From Akkermansiaceae bacterium (GTDB lineage Bacteria > Verrucomicrobiota > Verrucomicrobiia > Verrucomicrobiales > Akkermansiaceae): a stretch of 6,680 bases of DNA. The DNA is taken from contig JALZUH010000125.1 of assembly GCA_023301645.1 (NCBI GenBank), positions 1-6,680 of the forward strand, given 5' to 3'. This document shows, piece after piece, positions 5,956 through 6,680 of the stretch. The position numbers were made by a program, and so were the translations under genes. The notes under the pieces were generated by a model that searched no databases, had not been told where the DNA came from, and saw only the letters and a list, made by a program, of their open reading frames with translations. Position 1 is the stretch's first letter. Each line of letters begins with the position of its first letter.

Positions 5956-6145
5956 GCCCAGATTCTAGAACCTTTCGACCAACTTCCAAGCCTTTATAAT
6001 AACGAGAACTCCAGACTCCGCAAATACCTACTCAGCCTACAAAGAATCAGCCTTATTATAATAGCCAGCCTAGGTTAACTTACCTCATTATAACCACGCT
6101 TGCTACTATAGCCAGCACGCCCAACATCTGACTCCATATCGCCCG
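5956..6145. other. Divergent intergenic region with AT-rich palindrome and short repeats
   Basis: There is no gene in these 190 bp between two divergent genes. A perfect 10-bp palindrome TATTATAATA (6054-6063) contains a TATAAT -10-like hexamer on both strands. Other TATAAT-like hexamers occur at 5995-6000 and 6089-6094. No convincing -35 lies at 16-18 bp from any of them, so no promoter is called. The 9-mer ATAGCCAGC occurs twice (6061-6069 and 6108-6116), and GGTTA (6073-6077) faces TAACC (6091-6095). Both flanking genes presumably start transcription here. Confidence 0.45.
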
Positions 6146-6598
6146 ATGAACCTCAATAAGTATAAAAAAGGCTTCTCTGCTACTAATCCTGAAAGAGGAC
6201 TACACAGCCTAGCTGGTGGTAAAAAACGTGGTCGCAGGCGACTCTCAACTAACAGAATCCCACTATCGGGTAAATATATCCCACCTAGCGATTATGGCAT
6301 ACCAGTGGTGCTCAGTAAGATGGCTATTGTCATTTCCTACATATCAGTAATAGGCATGGTGATCTTTAGCGTGGCGATCATGCTTGGAAGCGAAAGCTCT
6401 ATCAACTTCTTCGCCATTTCCTTTTTCAGTGGTTTGGTAGGAGTTCACCTTCTTGTTACGGTGGCTGAGAGTATCAAAGGGACAGAAATCACCACTGCAA
6501 GAAAGAGCGTCAAAACCTTCTGGTTGAGCATTCTTACCATCATTTCAGTGACTATCATAGCCGCTACCTTGATCGCCATCTTCGGCTCGTTGGGCTAG
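6146..6598 (+). CDS. Hypothetical small integral membrane protein (three helices)
   Basis: A 150-aa protein of no family I recognise. A hydrophilic, strongly basic N-terminal tail (1-50, with KYKKG and GGKKRGRRR) precedes three hydrophobic helices at about 59-80, 86-107 and 125-147. The loop between helices 2 and 3 (108-124) is mixed, with KGTEITTARKSVK. The basic tail should be cytoplasmic by the positive-inside rule. No catalytic motif, Cys or signal peptide is visible. It is divergent from the coiled-coil gene, and no other intact gene follows on its strand in the window. The ATG at 6146 is the first in frame; no Shine-Dalgarno precedes it, and a later start would remove most of the basic tail. 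The long frame, sensible hydropathy and absence of a competing frame support a real gene. Confidence 0.65.
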   Translation: MNLNKYKKGFSATNPERGLHSLAGGKKRGRRRLSTNRIPLSGKYIPPSDYGIPVVLSKMAIVISYISVIGMVIFSVAIMLGSESSINFFAISFFSGLVGVHLLVTVAESIKGTEITTARKSVKTFWLSILTIISVTIIAATLIAIFGSLG

Positions 6599-6609
6599 AT
6601 GCTCGGAGT

Positions 6610-6626
6610 GCTCTGAAGAGCCTTTT
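6610..6626 (+). terminator. Weak candidate terminator after the membrane-protein gene
   Basis: GCTC (6610-6613), a TGAA loop and GAGC (6618-6621) form a short hairpin followed by C and four T residues, 11 bp after the stop. The stem is only 4 bp. An alternative longer-range pairing of a GGCTC inside the gene end with GAGCC is possible. The remaining bases to 6680 hold no recognisable gene. Confidence 0.3.
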
Positions 6627-6680
6627 GTAAATCTCCCGAAAATACTAGGTATACTGCTTATACATCTGGTAGTTCTGGAA

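Noticed and set aside
6625..6655. Possible promoter TTGTAA ... TATACT near the right edge
   Set aside because: The spacer is 19 bp and no downstream gene is visible within the window to support it.

Overview
The window looks like a chromosomal segment of a verrucomicrobial bacterium. The main clue is a secreted protein ending in a PEP-CTERM sorting tail of the type common in Verrucomicrobia (VPEP, short hydrophobic helix, Arg cluster). It sits next to a YifB/ComM-type AAA+ ATPase, a stand-alone ribosomal protein L9 gene, and a transglutaminase-fold SirB1-like protein. None of the seven intact genes has a convincing Shine-Dalgarno sequence. The phylum is an inference from these traits.

Layout. 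Positions 1-217 are a decayed duplicate of 1159-1374. They hold the last codons of a second PEP-CTERM gene lying mostly outside the window, its terminator, and a non-functional copy of the last ~30 codons of yifB. Positions 218-495 carry a promoter-like signal for the PEP-CTERM gene at 496-1173 (+), which ends at an intrinsic terminator. The convergent yifB/comM-like gene follows (1282-2820, -). Divergent from it is rplI (2977-3447, +), closed by a strong hairpin terminator. A three-gene minus-strand cluster runs from 5955 down to 3564: a membrane-anchored coiled-coil protein, a SirB1/transglutaminase-like protein and an alpha/beta hydrolase, the last two overlapping by 4 bp (ATGA). After a 190-bp AT-rich divergent spacer comes an unrecognised three-helix membrane protein (6146-6598, +).

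How the parts relate. The PEP-CTERM protein should be exported and sorted by an exosortase that is not in this window. yifB and rplI are housekeeping genes. The coiled-coil, SirB1-like and hydrolase genes probably form one transcription unit, but no shared pathway can be read from the sequence.

The most informative structure is the ~1157-bp tandem duplication. Its offset is constant, it spans a whole PEP-CTERM gene plus the yifB 3' end, and the terminator part is better preserved than the dead yifB tail. It suggests local amplification of a surface-protein gene. I see no CRISPR array, transposase, tRNA, rRNA, phage gene or obvious defence system, and I do not claim a new multi-gene system here.
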